The notes under the pieces were generated by a model. The model was given only the letters and a program-made list of their open reading frames with translations. It was not told where the DNA came from and ran no database searches. A stretch of DNA of 64,000 bases from Helicobacter typhlonius (lineage in GTDB: Bacteria; Campylobacterota; Campylobacteria; Campylobacterales; Helicobacteraceae), in assembly GCF_001460635.1 (NCBI RefSeq), contig NZ_LN907858.1:62001-126000 (forward strand), written 5' to 3'. Of the stretch, positions 9,411-18,941 are shown piece after piece (the stretch's first letter is position 1; every line of letters starts with the position of its first letter). Made by a program: the position numbers and the translations under genes.

Positions 9411-10517
9411 ATGAAAGAGATAAAAATTTTAGCGATTATTGTAATCATTGTGGGTGTGCTGTATTGGGGTGTTGAGCCTCTCGCTCACAAAACTTTTCAT
9501 CCAGAGGTAGCAAAGGCTGATTTTGCATTTAATGACTTGCAAGATATTGACTTAAGTAAGGGTGATGCGGCTCGAGGTAAAGAATATGTAGAAAAAAACT
9601 GCGTTGCTTGTCACACTGTTAATAGCGTAGGAATTGCTGGTGGAGAGATGACTATGTATTTCCGCGATAATAAGGAAGCTACTATCTTTACACCGGATTT
9701 GTCTGTTGCGGGTGCAATCTATGATGAGAAGTTTTTGGCTAATCTCATTCTTGATCCTGCAAATGCGCTCCACCTTACACATAAGTTCCCAAATGGCGAT
9801 TTCCCAATGACGCAGTATTTTGGAATGACCGATGATACAAAACAAGAAGTATCAGACATCGTGGCTTATCTTAAGTCAATCGGCTCTATCTCGCTTAAAA
9901 AGCAAGTGCTAGAATCTCAAGAGTTTGCGGCTAAAAAAGAGGCGATTGAAAAGGCGGGACACTCTAGTGAGCAAACACAAAGCCAAATTGCAACGCTTGA
10001 AGAAAACCTCACAAACAAGGCTGTTTTCTTGAATGCTTGCTCTCGTTGCCATACGATGAAGTATGATAATGTGGCATCTCGCACTTCACCTGAAAGTCTT
10101 GATGCGTATCTTGGCTCTCCTGCGCCTGATTTGTCAATGATGATTCGTGCTAAGGGCAAACATTATTTGGAGCATTTCATCAACGACCCACAAAATGTAT
10201 CGTTTAAATCCATACAAGATGCGATTATTCAAAAAGAGGGCTCACTTCCTGCAAATGATAAAAAGAGTCCTTGGCAAGATGATAGAGATTATAGCAATCT
10301 TGCTAAAGAGCTCGGCGTAATGCCGGTTGGACTTTCTATGCCACGTGTGGGGCTAACAGAAGAAGCACAAGAACGCGTTGTAGCTTATTTAGAATCTGTT
10401 GGCGATGCGAAAAAAGAGCAAAGAGAAAGTTTAGGTATTTATATAATGATTTTCTTTGGTGTGATGAGTATCCTCGCATACCTATGGAAAAAACGCATTT
10501 GGAGCGAAGTGCATTAA
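9411..10517 (+). CDS. petC: Di-haem cytochrome c1 subunit of the bc1 complex
   Basis: This periplasmic, membrane-anchored subunit carries electrons out of the bc1 complex. It has an N-terminal signal-anchor (KILAIIVIIVGVLYWG), two CxxCH haem sites (CVACH near residue 65 and CSRCH near residue 210) and a C-terminal membrane helix. Two haems are typical of Campylobacterota rather than the single-haem c1 of other proteobacteria. The ATG at 9411 is preceded by AAAGGA; a longer frame from a TTG at 9384 overlaps petB and is unlikely. A hairpin follows the stop codon. Confidence 0.93.
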   Translation: MKEIKILAIIVIIVGVLYWGVEPLAHKTFHPEVAKADFAFNDLQDIDLSKGDAARGKEYVEKNCVACHTVNSVGIAGGEMTMYFRDNKEATIFTPDLSVAGAIYDEKFLANLILDPANALHLTHKFPNGDFPMTQYFGMTDDTKQEVSDIVAYLKSIGSISLKKQVLESQEFAAKKEAIEKAGHSSEQTQSQIATLEENLTNKAVFLNACSRCHTMKYDNVASRTSPESLDAYLGSPAPDLSMMIRAKGKHYLEHFINDPQNVSFKSIQDAIIQKEGSLPANDKKSPWQDDRDYSNLAKELGVMPVGLSMPRVGLTEEAQERVVAYLESVGDAKKEQRESLGIYIMIFFGVMSILAYLWKKRIWSEVH

Positions 10518-10893
10518 TTGCCAAAGCACCTGCTTAATGGGTAGGTGCGCTTTTTGCGCGATTGCATAGGAGGGACAAAACTCCATATAAAACAAAACAT
10601 AAATATATCAAATAGAATCTGTATAGAATCCCCCAAAGCACATATTAGATTCTAAATAAAGTCAGCAGAATAAAATATATATTATTAGGCTAGGTGCTAA
10701 CAATAAGCACAAAATACAAGCGTTTTATTTTCTTAAATTAAAAAGTAGAGTAGGGAGAATAGAGCATTTTGCGGCAGATTTAGACAAAAATGAATGCAAA
10801 AGCTCAAGCCTTATTCTTGCCTCAAGCCCTTTAGATTCTACATTTCGAGGCTAGGTATCAGTCTTGCCTCTACGCACTATGGATTCTATATCT
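10518..10893. other. Spacer between convergent petC and flgG
   Basis: Apart from the petC terminator this spacer holds a small hairpin (GTGCT/AGCAC near 10696-10712) and several AGAATC/GATTCT motifs. I see no open frame with a ribosome site. Confidence 0.5.
10523..10556 (+). terminator. Rho-independent terminator after petABC
   Basis: GCACCT at 10526-10531 pairs with AGGTGC at 10543-10548. The flanking AAA and TTT extend the stem past a small bulge, and a T5 run follows. It starts five bases after the petC stop. Confidence 0.6.
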
Positions 10894-11682
10894 TTATCGC
10901 TTTAGCCCATTGACCGTTTGGAGCATAGAATCTGCGGTTTGAATCGTCTTAGAATTCGCCTCATATGCCCTTTGTCCTGTGATAAGGTCTGTCATTTCCT
11001 CAACTAATTTTACATTGCTTAGCTCCAAAAAACCTTGTCGTAACTGCCCAAAACCATCAAGTCCGGGCACACCAGCCACTGGGTCGCCCGAAGCATTGGT
11101 ATTGATAAATAGATTGTCACCCAAAGAATGTAACCCCGCAGGATTAATAAAAGTTACAATCTCAATCTGTCCTAACACATTGACTTCTGTTTGGTTGCCT
11201 TCAATCACGCTTACCGTGCCGTCTGTGCCGATATTGATTTGTGTAGCACCCTCTGGAATGGTAAGCTCTGGGATAAGGCGATAACCCTCTGCATTGACGA
11301 CATTGCCATTATTATCGAGCTTGAAGCTCCCTGCGCGAGTATAAGCGATATTGCCATCAGGCAACTCAATTTGAAAGAATCCATTCCCCGTAATAGCAAC
11401 ATCAAGATTATTCTCGGTTTCTTTTGGGTGTCCTTGTGAAAACATTTTTTGTATCGCCACAGGACGCACCCCGATACCTACTTCAATACCTGTGGGCGAG
11501 ATAGTTGTTTCACTCGTGCTTGTTCCAGCATATTGTAGCACTTGATAAAACAAATCCGCAAACTCTGCCCTTTGTTTCTTATAGCCTGTGGTATTGACAT
11601 TTGCGATATTGTTTGAGGTATTATCAATATGGAGTTGCTGCCCTAGCATACCGGTAGTGGCAGTGTAAAGAGATCTCATCAT
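10894..11682 (-). CDS. flgG: Flagellar basal-body distal rod protein FlgG
   Basis: FlgG forms the distal rod of the flagellar basal body. The N-terminus MMRSLYTATTGM and the following SNNIANVNTTGYKKQRAEF are the family hallmarks, and the C-terminal LITGQRAYEANSKTIQTADSM is the matching D0 helix. With the start at 11682 the length is 262 residues, normal for FlgG; a longer frame to 11751 would add 23 residues before this conserved start. AAGGA precedes the start. A sigma-54-type promoter lies upstream at 11734-11750, consistent with middle-class flagellar regulation. Confidence 0.94.
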   Translation of the reverse strand: MMRSLYTATTGMLGQQLHIDNTSNNIANVNTTGYKKQRAEFADLFYQVLQYAGTSTSETTISPTGIEVGIGVRPVAIQKMFSQGHPKETENNLDVAITGNGFFQIELPDGNIAYTRAGSFKLDNNGNVVNAEGYRLIPELTIPEGATQINIGTDGTVSVIEGNQTEVNVLGQIEIVTFINPAGLHSLGDNLFINTNASGDPVAGVPGLDGFGQLRQGFLELSNVKLVEEMTDLITGQRAYEANSKTIQTADSMLQTVNGLKR

Positions 11683-11733
11683 AGCCTTATCCTTTGAGGT
11701 ATAATCGCAGCCTGTGCGCTTTATGCACAAACC

Positions 11734-11750
11734 AAGCAAAAGTAATTCCA
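11734..11750 (-). promoter_or_regulatory. Sigma-54 (RpoN)-type promoter for flgG
   Basis: On the minus strand the sequence TGGAATTACTTTTGCTT has GG and GC dinucleotides exactly 12 bases apart, with TTGCT at the -12 element. This matches the RpoN -24/-12 consensus. Transcription would begin about 40 bases before the flgG ATG. rpoN itself is encoded at 15435. Confidence 0.55.
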
Positions 11751-11824
11751 TAAATGCGGCTTTTTAGATTCTATAAGCTCATTCAAGCTACAATGAGATT
11801 CACTTTATAACCTTAAGGCATACA

Positions 11825-12448
11825 ATGCTCCTTACTATACTCTATATCATTGCTATCACAGCCGAGGGAATGACCGGTGCGCTCGCCGCAGGTAAGCACA
11901 AAATGGACCTTTTTGGTGTGATATTTATCGCACTTGTTACTGCCATTGGAGGGGGTTCTATCCGTGATATTTTATTGGAGCATTATCCGCTTACTTGGGT
12001 AGCACACCCCAGCTACATTGTGATTGTGTGTGTTGCGGCATTATTGACGACAAGAGTGCCTCGCGTGGTGGCACGAAGCGAGGGTGTATTTTTGACCCTT
12101 GATGCCATTGGGCTTGTTGTATTTAGTATTTTGGGCGCACAGGTGGCGATTGATAAGGGTTATGGATTCATTATCGCTGTGAGTGCAGCAGTCATCACGG
12201 GGGTATTTGGTGGTATTTTGCGTGATATTTTGTGTATGCGTATTCCGCTTGTGTTTCAAAAGGAGATTTACGCAGGTATCGCGCTCCTTGCCGGTGCGAT
12301 TTATTACTCATTGCTTGAATATGCGCATTTAGACATTATGCTTGTAACGCTAATTACTCTAGTTATCGGTGTGGTTGCAAGGCTTCTAGCGATTTTTTAT
12401 AAACTCTCCCTACCTGTTTTTACCTACGAAGAGGAAAAGAAAGAGTAG
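11825..12448 (+). CDS. TRIC-family (UPF0126/YicG-like) membrane protein
   Basis: A 207-residue membrane protein with two homologous halves. Each half carries the family's glycine-rich segment followed by [16 protein letters not shown] near residue 40 and [11 protein letters not shown] near residue 127. The pattern matches the bacterial trimeric intracellular cation channel family. About seven transmembrane helices are expected, with a short charged C-terminus. Members conduct potassium or other monovalent cations; the physiological role in bacteria is not settled. It stands between divergent flgG and dnaX. Confidence 0.8.
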   Translation: MLLTILYIIAITAEGMTGALAAGKHKMDLFGVIFIALVTAIGGGSIRDILLEHYPLTWVAHPSYIVIVCVAALLTTRVPRVVARSEGVFLTLDAIGLVVFSILGAQVAIDKGYGFIIAVSAAVITGVFGGILRDILCMRIPLVFQKEIYAGIALLAGAIYYSLLEYAHLDIMLVTLITLVIGVVARLLAIFYKLSLPVFTYEEEKKE

Positions 12449-12516
12449 GTTTGTATGCAAGTTTTAGATTATTTTTTATACAATGGCACTTTTAGTTTGC
12501 TTTGCAAGGATACGCA

Positions 12517-14304
12517 ATGAGTAATTCCATAGCCCTAGCTTTGAAGTATCGCCCAACCTGTTTTAGCGATTTAGTAGGGCAAAGTGCCATATCACAAACT
12601 CTCTCTTTAGCACTAGATTCTAAACATCTCTCCCATGCCTACCTTTTCAGCGGATTGCGCGGGAGTGGGAAGACAAGCTCGGCTAGAATATTTGCTCGTG
12701 CCTTACAGTGTGAGAGAGGACCAACAAGCACGCCTTGTGATACTTGCGCGAGTTGTGTGGCGGCATTGCAAAATAAGCATATGGATATTATCGAAATGGA
12801 CGCGGCGAGTTCGCGAGGGATAGATGATATTAAGCGCGTGATTGAGCAGACAAAATACAGCCCGAGCTTTGCGCGATACAAGATTTTTATTATCGATGAG
12901 GTGCATATGCTAAGTAAAGAGGCTTTTAATGCCCTGCTTAAGACGCTTGAGGAGCCGCCGGAGTTTGTGAAGTTTATCCTCGCTACCACCGACCCATTGA
13001 AGCTTCCAGCGACTATTTTAAGCCGCACACAGCATTTTAGATTCAAGCAAATCTCCCATAGGCTTGTCGTGGAACATATTAGCAATATTCTTAATAAAGA
13101 GGGTGTGAGTTATGAGGCACAAGCCCTTGATATTATCGCGCGGAGCGGTGCAGGGAGTTTGCGCGATACACTTACTTTGCTCGATCAAGCGATTATTTTT
13201 TGTAAAAATCATATTGAGGTTGGGGCTGTAAGTGATATGCTCGGTGTGGTTGATCCACAGGTATTGAGTGATTATTTTCGTAGTATCGTGCATAAGGATT
13301 CACAAAAGACGCAAGGGATTTTGGAGCTACTTTTTGAATATGAATGCGAGATGATACTCGATGAAATGATGCTTTTTTTGAAAGATAGATTGTTGCAAAA
13401 AGATAGCGATTTTCCGCCATTATTGCTTGATAGATTCGCACGGATTTTGAGTGAATCTAAAAGTGTGCTAAATCTCAATACTGATGGCAATTTCGTGCTT
13501 CTCCTCTGCACTCTCAAAATGCAAGAAGCCACAAAGGTAAAGGATATAGAATCGATGATAGAAGAGCTTGAAAACGAGCTTTTCACACCTCAAAATTCAC
13601 TTAGCATACAGAATCTGCAAGACGCGATACCCGCACAGAATCTTACAAATCCAATGCAGCAACAAAAACAAGATTCACAAAATGCGCAAACCTTACAGAA
13701 TCCCCAAAGCGTACAAGCTCCAAATGCTTCGCTCAATGCTAAAATACAATTTAGCACTCTCATCACAAAAATTAAAGATAGAAATGCCCAGCTAGGCATT
13801 ATCTTTGAACGTAATGTGTCTTTTGTAGATTTTTTGCCACAGAGTCATACATTGCGGTGGCAGAGCGTGGCGCAAGGTGCAGATAGGGATATGCTTAAAG
13901 AATATAGCAAAGTCATTCGTACTTTGGTTTGCTCTGTCTTTGGTGATGAGGTGCATATTGAGCAGATAAGCCCAGCACAAGGCGCACATACGCCACCAAA
14001 TGCGGCACAGAGCAAGGGAGATTCTATAAAAACGCCTCCATTAGAATCCACCCCTCAAGCGAGTTTAGATACTCATACAGAATTTGACACATCAAGTGTA
14101 GAATCCATCGCGCAGGTTTCTAGCCCTAAGGTTTCACAAGATTCTAATGTAGCACAGAATGCTAATGCTACCGCGCACCCTAGCACACCAGAACAGGAAT
14201 TTTTGGAACAAAATAAAGATTTGCTAAGAGCCATTCACGAGAGTATTGGTATTAAGGAAGTGCGCACAAGCCATACAAGCGCAAATGGTGGCGACAATGG
14301 ATAG
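12517..14304 (+). CDS. dnaX: DNA polymerase III gamma/tau subunit
   Basis: The clamp-loader ATPase of DNA polymerase III, 595 residues from the ATG at 12517, which has AAGGA six bases upstream. The AAA+ domain shows Walker A GLRGSGKTS near residue 43, a four-cysteine zinc module (from CERGPTSTPC to CASC) and Walker B FIIDEVHML. After about residue 370 the protein becomes Gln/Ser/Asn/Pro-rich, an unstructured linker common in Helicobacter DnaX, before a short C-terminal domain. It overlaps tsaE by eight bases and leads the dnaX-tsaE-lptB-rpoN chain. Confidence 0.94.
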   Translation: MSNSIALALKYRPTCFSDLVGQSAISQTLSLALDSKHLSHAYLFSGLRGSGKTSSARIFARALQCERGPTSTPCDTCASCVAALQNKHMDIIEMDAASSRGIDDIKRVIEQTKYSPSFARYKIFIIDEVHMLSKEAFNALLKTLEEPPEFVKFILATTDPLKLPATILSRTQHFRFKQISHRLVVEHISNILNKEGVSYEAQALDIIARSGAGSLRDTLTLLDQAIIFCKNHIEVGAVSDMLGVVDPQVLSDYFRSIVHKDSQKTQGILELLFEYECEMILDEMMLFLKDRLLQKDSDFPPLLLDRFARILSESKSVLNLNTDGNFVLLLCTLKMQEATKVKDIESMIEELENELFTPQNSLSIQNLQDAIPAQNLTNPMQQQKQDSQNAQTLQNPQSVQAPNASLNAKIQFSTLITKIKDRNAQLGIIFERNVSFVDFLPQSHTLRWQSVAQGADRDMLKEYSKVIRTLVCSVFGDEVHIEQISPAQGAHTPPNAAQSKGDSIKTPPLESTPQASLDTHTEFDTSSVESIAQVSSPKVSQDSNVAQNANATAHPSTPEQEFLEQNKDLLRAIHESIGIKEVRTSHTSANGGDNG

Positions 14305-14719
14305 ATTCGTATTGCAAGAAAACGAGCTCAATACCCTATGTGAGCTACTCAAAAAAACATTACACATCGGCTCTATCGTGCTTTTGCAGGGTGATATAGG
14401 TAGTGGAAAAACAACACTTGTGCGTAGCTTTATAGAATCTTTTGGGACAGATTCTATTGTTGGCTCACCTACCTTTAGTCTTGTGTTGTCTTATGAAAAT
14501 GCGCAATATGGTAGCATTTACCACTATGATATGTATAGAAAAAACCTGCAAGATATGCTTGAGCTTGGATTGCTTGATATGCTTATGAATGAGGGAGTGC
14601 ATTTTGTGGAATGGGGGGAGGAAAACTTGCATCAACTTTTAGCGCAAAATGGATTTAGTGTCTCTCGTATTGCTATTACATCAAATGAAAATAACAGAAT
14701 CTATGAGGTTAGCCTATGA
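14297..14719 (+). CDS. tsaE: tRNA threonylcarbamoyladenosine biosynthesis ATPase TsaE
   Basis: TsaE is the small ATPase that assists TsaB/TsaD in t6A modification of ANN-decoding tRNAs. The 140-residue protein has the P-loop [14 protein letters not shown], the switch segment [13 protein letters not shown] and the late VEWGEE motif typical of the family. The ATG at 14297 lies inside the last codons of dnaX, implying translational coupling. Its stop overlaps the lptB start by four bases (ATGA). Confidence 0.93.
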   Translation: MDRFVLQENELNTLCELLKKTLHIGSIVLLQGDIGSGKTTLVRSFIESFGTDSIVGSPTFSLVLSYENAQYGSIYHYDMYRKNLQDMLELGLLDMLMNEGVHFVEWGEENLHQLLAQNGFSVSRIAITSNENNRIYEVSL

Positions 14720-15438
14720 ATAAACTTAAAGCAGAGCATTTAAGTAAGCATATTAAAAAGACAAAAATTGTAGAAGATGTGTCGCTTGAAGTCAATAGCG
14801 GCGAGGTTGTGGGGCTTTTGGGACCAAATGGTGCGGGGAAGACGACTACATTTTATATGATATGCGGGTTATTGCACCCCAGCGATGGAAATGTGTTTTT
14901 AAATCACACAAATATTACAAAACTCCCTTTACACAAGCGTTCAAATCTTGGCATCGGCTACCTGCCTCAAGAATCGAGTATTTTTAAGAATCTTAGTGTG
15001 GAAGAGAATCTTATGCTTGCAGCGGAGATTAGTATTAAAAATGTTAAGGATAGGCACATAAGAATTGAAAATATGCTTTCAGAATTTAATATCGAGCCTA
15101 TCCGCGCGAGAAAAGGCATTAGTCTAAGCGGTGGGGAGCGGAGACGCGTTGAAATTGCTCGAGCTTTGATAAAAGACCCAAAGTTTGTGCTGCTTGATGA
15201 GCCTTTTGCAGGAGTAGATCCGCGCGCTGTCAATGATATACAAAATATCATTTTGAAACTCACCGAGCTTGATATTGGTGTGCTTATCACAGACCATAAT
15301 GTGCGCGAAACACTTTCTGTGTGCTCCCGCACTTATGTAATTAAGAGCGGCGCACTTCTTGCTAGTGGCAACGCAGAGGAGATTTATGCAAATGAGCTTG
15401 TGAGAAAATACTACTTAGGAGAGCATTTTAAAGTATGA
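14716..15438 (+). CDS. lptB: LPS export ABC transporter ATP-binding protein LptB
   Basis: A 240-residue ABC ATPase that powers lipopolysaccharide extraction from the inner membrane with LptFG. Walker A is GPNGAGKTT, the signature is [13 protein letters not shown] and Walker B is [12 protein letters not shown]. The LptB-specific segment [21 protein letters not shown] is present. It overlaps tsaE and rpoN by four bases each. Location directly before rpoN is also common for lptB in other proteobacteria. Confidence 0.94.
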   Translation: MNKLKAEHLSKHIKKTKIVEDVSLEVNSGEVVGLLGPNGAGKTTTFYMICGLLHPSDGNVFLNHTNITKLPLHKRSNLGIGYLPQESSIFKNLSVEENLMLAAEISIKNVKDRHIRIENMLSEFNIEPIRARKGISLSGGERRRVEIARALIKDPKFVLLDEPFAGVDPRAVNDIQNIILKLTELDIGVLITDHNVRETLSVCSRTYVIKSGALLASGNAEEIYANELVRKYYLGEHFKV

Positions 15439-16730
15439 GTGTTGGTGGCAAATTAAAAAGCAATCTCAATGTCAAGGCGAGACTTTCTACAACATTAAAA
15501 AGTTGGCTGCCTATTTTACAAAGCGGATTGACCGAGCTTGAAGAGACACTAAATACCATAGCAGAGGAGAATCCATATGCGAATGTGCAAAGCCAAATGC
15601 TTAATAATTTTTCGGCTAAAAGCTATAAGAGGTCTAGCCCACAGCTAAACGAGGGTTTTGAATCCCAGCATATTAGTGAGAAAAGCCTCTATGAAGTGCT
15701 TGAAGAACAAATAGATTCTAAACTTTTTCCTACGCAAAATTCGAGAGACATTGCATTTAAAATCGTAGAGAATCTTAACGATGAGGGATTCTTAGATGTC
15801 GCAGTGGGCGAAATTGCGCTAGAAATGGGTGTAGATGAAGATGAAATTGAGCGCGTGAGGAAGCGATTTGCTTATTTAGAGCCTTATGGCGTGGGTGCAA
15901 AGGATATTATAGAATCTTTTCTTTTTCAGCTTGATAATACTGATTTGGATGGGCAGAGTTATGAGCTTGCTACGCGCATTATCCGCGACTTGCATCGCCA
16001 CAGCAAATATAAAAATCACCCAGCGTATAATGAGGTGATGAAAGCGATTAAGACTTTTAAAAATCCCCCCGCGATTGACTTTAGTGCGCGTGAAAGTGAG
16101 GTTATACCTGATATTTTTATTTTCGAGCGCGCAAAAAGCGATAGCCTCAAAAATAGCACTTATGAGCTTGAAGTCTCTGTCAATGATAGCTATTATCCCA
16201 AGATTCTCATTCAAGAGCAGCTGAATGTGAAAGATAAGGACAGTATGGAGTTTCTCAAAACCAAGCTGAAAGAGGCAAAGGATTTAGTCGATGCGCTTGA
16301 TATGCGTAAGGCGACAATTCTAAAAATTGCCATTGCGTTGCGCGAAAATCAATATGACTTTTTTATGGGCGGGGAGATTCGCCCGATGAAGCTAAAAGAC
16401 ATAGCCCAAGACTTAGGCTATGCGCCAAGCACCATTTCACGCGCTATTGCCAATAAATACCTTGAATGCGATAGAGGCATTTTCCCTATTAAAAGCTTCT
16501 TTACCGCTGCGATTGATGGCGATACATCTAATGCCTCGATTAAGGATTTTATTTTGAATCTTGTTAAGAATGAAGACAAAAAGAAGCCTTTGAGTGATTT
16601 AAGGATTCTAAAAATCGTGGAGGAGAAGTTCGCACTCAAAATGGTGCGCCGCACAATCACAAAATACCGCCAACAGCTTAATATCGCAAGTTCAAACGAG
16701 CGTAAAAGGCTTTATGAAATGAGCGTGTAA
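15435..16730 (+). CDS. rpoN: RNA polymerase sigma-54 factor
   Basis: RpoN directs RNA polymerase to -24/-12 promoters, which in Helicobacter govern mid-class flagellar genes. The N-terminal activator region is Leu/Gln-rich (residues 10-50), followed by the core-binding domain. The HTH segment [20 protein letters not shown] lies near residue 325. The RpoN box occurs near the C-terminus as [13 protein letters not shown]. Length is 431 residues, usual for epsilon species. It overlaps lptB by four bases. A candidate target promoter is upstream of flgG. Confidence 0.95.
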   Translation: MSVGGKLKSNLNVKARLSTTLKSWLPILQSGLTELEETLNTIAEENPYANVQSQMLNNFSAKSYKRSSPQLNEGFESQHISEKSLYEVLEEQIDSKLFPTQNSRDIAFKIVENLNDEGFLDVAVGEIALEMGVDEDEIERVRKRFAYLEPYGVGAKDIIESFLFQLDNTDLDGQSYELATRIIRDLHRHSKYKNHPAYNEVMKAIKTFKNPPAIDFSARESEVIPDIFIFERAKSDSLKNSTYELEVSVNDSYYPKILIQEQLNVKDKDSMEFLKTKLKEAKDLVDALDMRKATILKIAIALRENQYDFFMGGEIRPMKLKDIAQDLGYAPSTISRAIANKYLECDRGIFPIKSFFTAAIDGDTSNASIKDFILNLVKNEDKKKPLSDLRILKIVEEKFALKMVRRTITKYRQQLNIASSNERKRLYEMSV

Positions 16731-16770
16731 TTACGCAAAGCTTATTTTGTATTTTAACTACCTCACATTT

Positions 16771-17841
16771 ATGAAAGATTCACTTTTGCAACAAGCAGCT
16801 TTTATTGTACCTTTGTGGCATAAGCAGATTCTTAATTGGTATCAACAATATGGTAGAAGCACTCTGCCTTGGCGCAATCTTAAGGGCGAAAATGCACCCT
16901 ATGGCGTGTATGTGAGCGAAATAATGCTGCAACAAACGCAAGTGAAAAGAGTGCTAGAATCCTACTATGCACCTTTTTTGAGAGCTTTCCCTACGCTTGA
17001 AGCCCTCGCTCTTGCTAAGAGTGAATCTGTGCTGAAAATGTGGGAGGGGCTTGGCTATTATTCTCGTGCAAGAAATATGCAAAAATGCGCTCAAATTTGC
17101 TGTGAAAAGTTTAATGCTGCTTTGCCGCGCACTTATGCGGAGCTTATAAGCCTGCCGGGCATTGGCGCATATACTGCGGGAGCGATTTTGTGCTTTGGCT
17201 TTGGGCAGAGTGTGAGCTTTGTTGATGGCAATATTCGGCGCGTGTTATGTAGAATCTTCGCCCTTGAAAGCCCAAAAGAGCCACTTTTAGACGAGCTTGC
17301 CGCGCTCCTTTTAGATTCCACAAGGAGCTTTGATTATAATCAAGCCCTGCTTGATGTGGGGGCGATGATTTGCACACCCAAAAATCCTGCTTGTCTGCTC
17401 TGCCCAGTGCGCAATGTTTGCAAGGGACAGACAAATCCCACCCTCTACCCAACGCCAAAAAAATCCATTTTAGAGTCGCTTACACTTCATCTTGTCATCT
17501 GTGTGGATAAAAAGGGCAAAATCGCCTTTATATATGAGGATAAAAAAGGGAGCAAAAATGCTTTGTATCAAGGTTTATACAATCTCCCAAACCTTGCGCT
17601 AGAGGACATTGCAAACGATGAAAAATACTATAAAAAATGCGGAAACTTTAAGCACCACTACACAAAATACGCTATTACCGCAAATGTATATAAACTTGAT
17701 TCTAAGAATCTTGATACATTAAAGCAGTCTATGCCGCATACAAAGCTTTATTTTTTCTCCTTAGAAGAGCTAGATTCTAAACCGCTTTCATCGCTGTGTA
17801 AAAAGGCGTTGCAGTTAGCGGGATTTTCAAGAGAGATTTAA
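16771..17841 (+). CDS. mutY: A/G-specific adenine DNA glycosylase
   Basis: MutY removes adenine mispaired with 8-oxoguanine. The catalytic-acid segment SEIMLQQTQV, the helix-hairpin-helix LPGIGAYTAGAIL and the catalytic aspartate segment VDGNIRRVLCR are all present. The iron-sulfur loop has the C-x6-C-x2-C-x5-C spacing, from Cys in CTPKNPAC to NVC. The C-terminal third is the NUDIX-like domain that recognises 8-oxoG. The ATG at 16771 gives 356 residues; an upstream TTG frame to 16747 lacks support. It follows rpoN by 40 bases. Confidence 0.94.
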   Translation: MKDSLLQQAAFIVPLWHKQILNWYQQYGRSTLPWRNLKGENAPYGVYVSEIMLQQTQVKRVLESYYAPFLRAFPTLEALALAKSESVLKMWEGLGYYSRARNMQKCAQICCEKFNAALPRTYAELISLPGIGAYTAGAILCFGFGQSVSFVDGNIRRVLCRIFALESPKEPLLDELAALLLDSTRSFDYNQALLDVGAMICTPKNPACLLCPVRNVCKGQTNPTLYPTPKKSILESLTLHLVICVDKKGKIAFIYEDKKGSKNALYQGLYNLPNLALEDIANDEKYYKKCGNFKHHYTKYAITANVYKLDSKNLDTLKQSMPHTKLYFFSLEELDSKPLSSLCKKALQLAGFSREI

Positions 17842-17881
17842 GAATCTAAGGCAAAGGATTCTATCACAGACAAATAAGTGA

Positions 17882-18137
17882 GAATCTCGCATTAATTCCT
17901 TAGTCTATACTTTGGATAATAAACAACAAATACAAAAGCTTAAAGACAATGCAGAATTAGCACAAGCAAGTTATGAGCATTATGATTTGTTGGCAAATAA
18001 TTGTGGGGATTCTATTATCAAGCTTAAAGATATTCATACTTCCTAGTGCAAGGGGATTAAAAAGCATTAAGAATATAGACAAAGAAGCTTTAAAGCATTT
18101 TGGATACATTCATAATTCAAGCTTATCATCGGAGTAG
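17882..18137 (+). pseudogene. Decayed T6SS-type effector tail and PAAR-like gene tail
   Basis: Two overlapping open fragments without starts lie here. The first, 17882-18046, encodes 54 residues containing YDLLANNCGDSIIKL, which resembles the catalytic-cysteine region of papain/NlpC-like toxin domains. The second, 18036-18137, encodes ILPSARGLKSIKN, which closely matches the end of the PAAR-like protein at 18942 (ILPSSRGLKKHN). The two share the 14 bases TCATACTTCCTAGT with positions 19324-19337. I read this as the scar of recombination between related cargo genes. The toxin-domain call is tentative. Confidence 0.45.
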
Positions 18138-18217
18138 AGAGAATAAAAAATGCAGTAAAAGGACATAAAATCAAATATATTCTCTTAGGCATATTTGGAA
18201 TTTTAATAACATTTTTT

Positions 18218-18928
18218 ATGATGAAAGGTTGTTCTTATCCTACAAGTTATCGTGCCTTTATCCCTAAGGCTTTAGATTCTGAATATAAGGAATATGAGAG
18301 ATTATGCGAAATTTCCCAAAAAGGCATTGTTTATTCTCGCCCTTTACCACAATATATGCAAGATTATTATACTCTGCAAGAAAAAAAGACCTTGAGGCAA
18401 GATGTTCGTGTTAAATCGTTTTGGCATAGTGTCACTCAAGATATGGTAACTGATACTTTTGTCGAAGGTAATAGTAGCCAAATAGCATTAGCTGTTGAAA
18501 AAATAAATAAAAAAGATGATTTAAGTATCAAAAAAGATTTTATATTACTAAAGCCTTATATTTATCAATTATCATTCACCATACAACTTGGCAATACTTA
18601 TGCTCTCATATCTTCTCTTGTGGATTCTCAAAATAGAACAATATATGTCTATAAGATAAGTGAAGTATTTTATTATACAAATTGGAGGCAAAACCCATTA
18701 ACAACTTGGGGTTATCCAAGTAAGTATAATATTTATTGTCAAGCAGGTGAGGAGGAAACTATTTTATCCTATAATAATCCTATACAATATCTACATACAC
18801 TCAAAACAAAAGGTAATGAGCAAGACATATTGTTTATTGAAAAAATTAAAAAGCACTTTGAGGCAAAAAAGATAAAATTGCAAGATTTGCTTGTCCAAGA
18901 CAAATTAAATAAAGAAATCAACTCATAA
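18218..18928 (+). CDS. Putative lipoprotein or membrane-anchored protein of the accessory patch, 5' end unclear
   Basis: The 236-residue frame begins MMKGCSYPTSY. The same frame is open for about 100 bases further upstream and encodes a hydrophobic segment, IKYILLGIFGILITFF, that would complete a signal peptide or lipoprotein leader ending in GCS. No ATG, GTG or TTG lies in that upstream part and no ribosome site precedes 18218, so the 5' end seems lost or damaged. The rest is Tyr/Lys-rich with no domain I recognise. Position between an effector scar and a PAAR-like gene suggests an immunity protein; that is inference. Confidence 0.4.
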   Translation: MMKGCSYPTSYRAFIPKALDSEYKEYERLCEISQKGIVYSRPLPQYMQDYYTLQEKKTLRQDVRVKSFWHSVTQDMVTDTFVEGNSSQIALAVEKINKKDDLSIKKDFILLKPYIYQLSFTIQLGNTYALISSLVDSQNRTIYVYKISEVFYYTNWRQNPLTTWGYPSKYNIYCQAGEEETILSYNNPIQYLHTLKTKGNEQDILFIEKIKKHFEAKKIKLQDLLVQDKLNKEINS

Positions 18929-18941
18929 AAAAGGATAGAGT

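Noticed and set aside
12502-14304. Programmed frameshift in dnaX to make the gamma subunit
   Set aside because: No slippery A6G heptamer with a stem was seen at the expected place.
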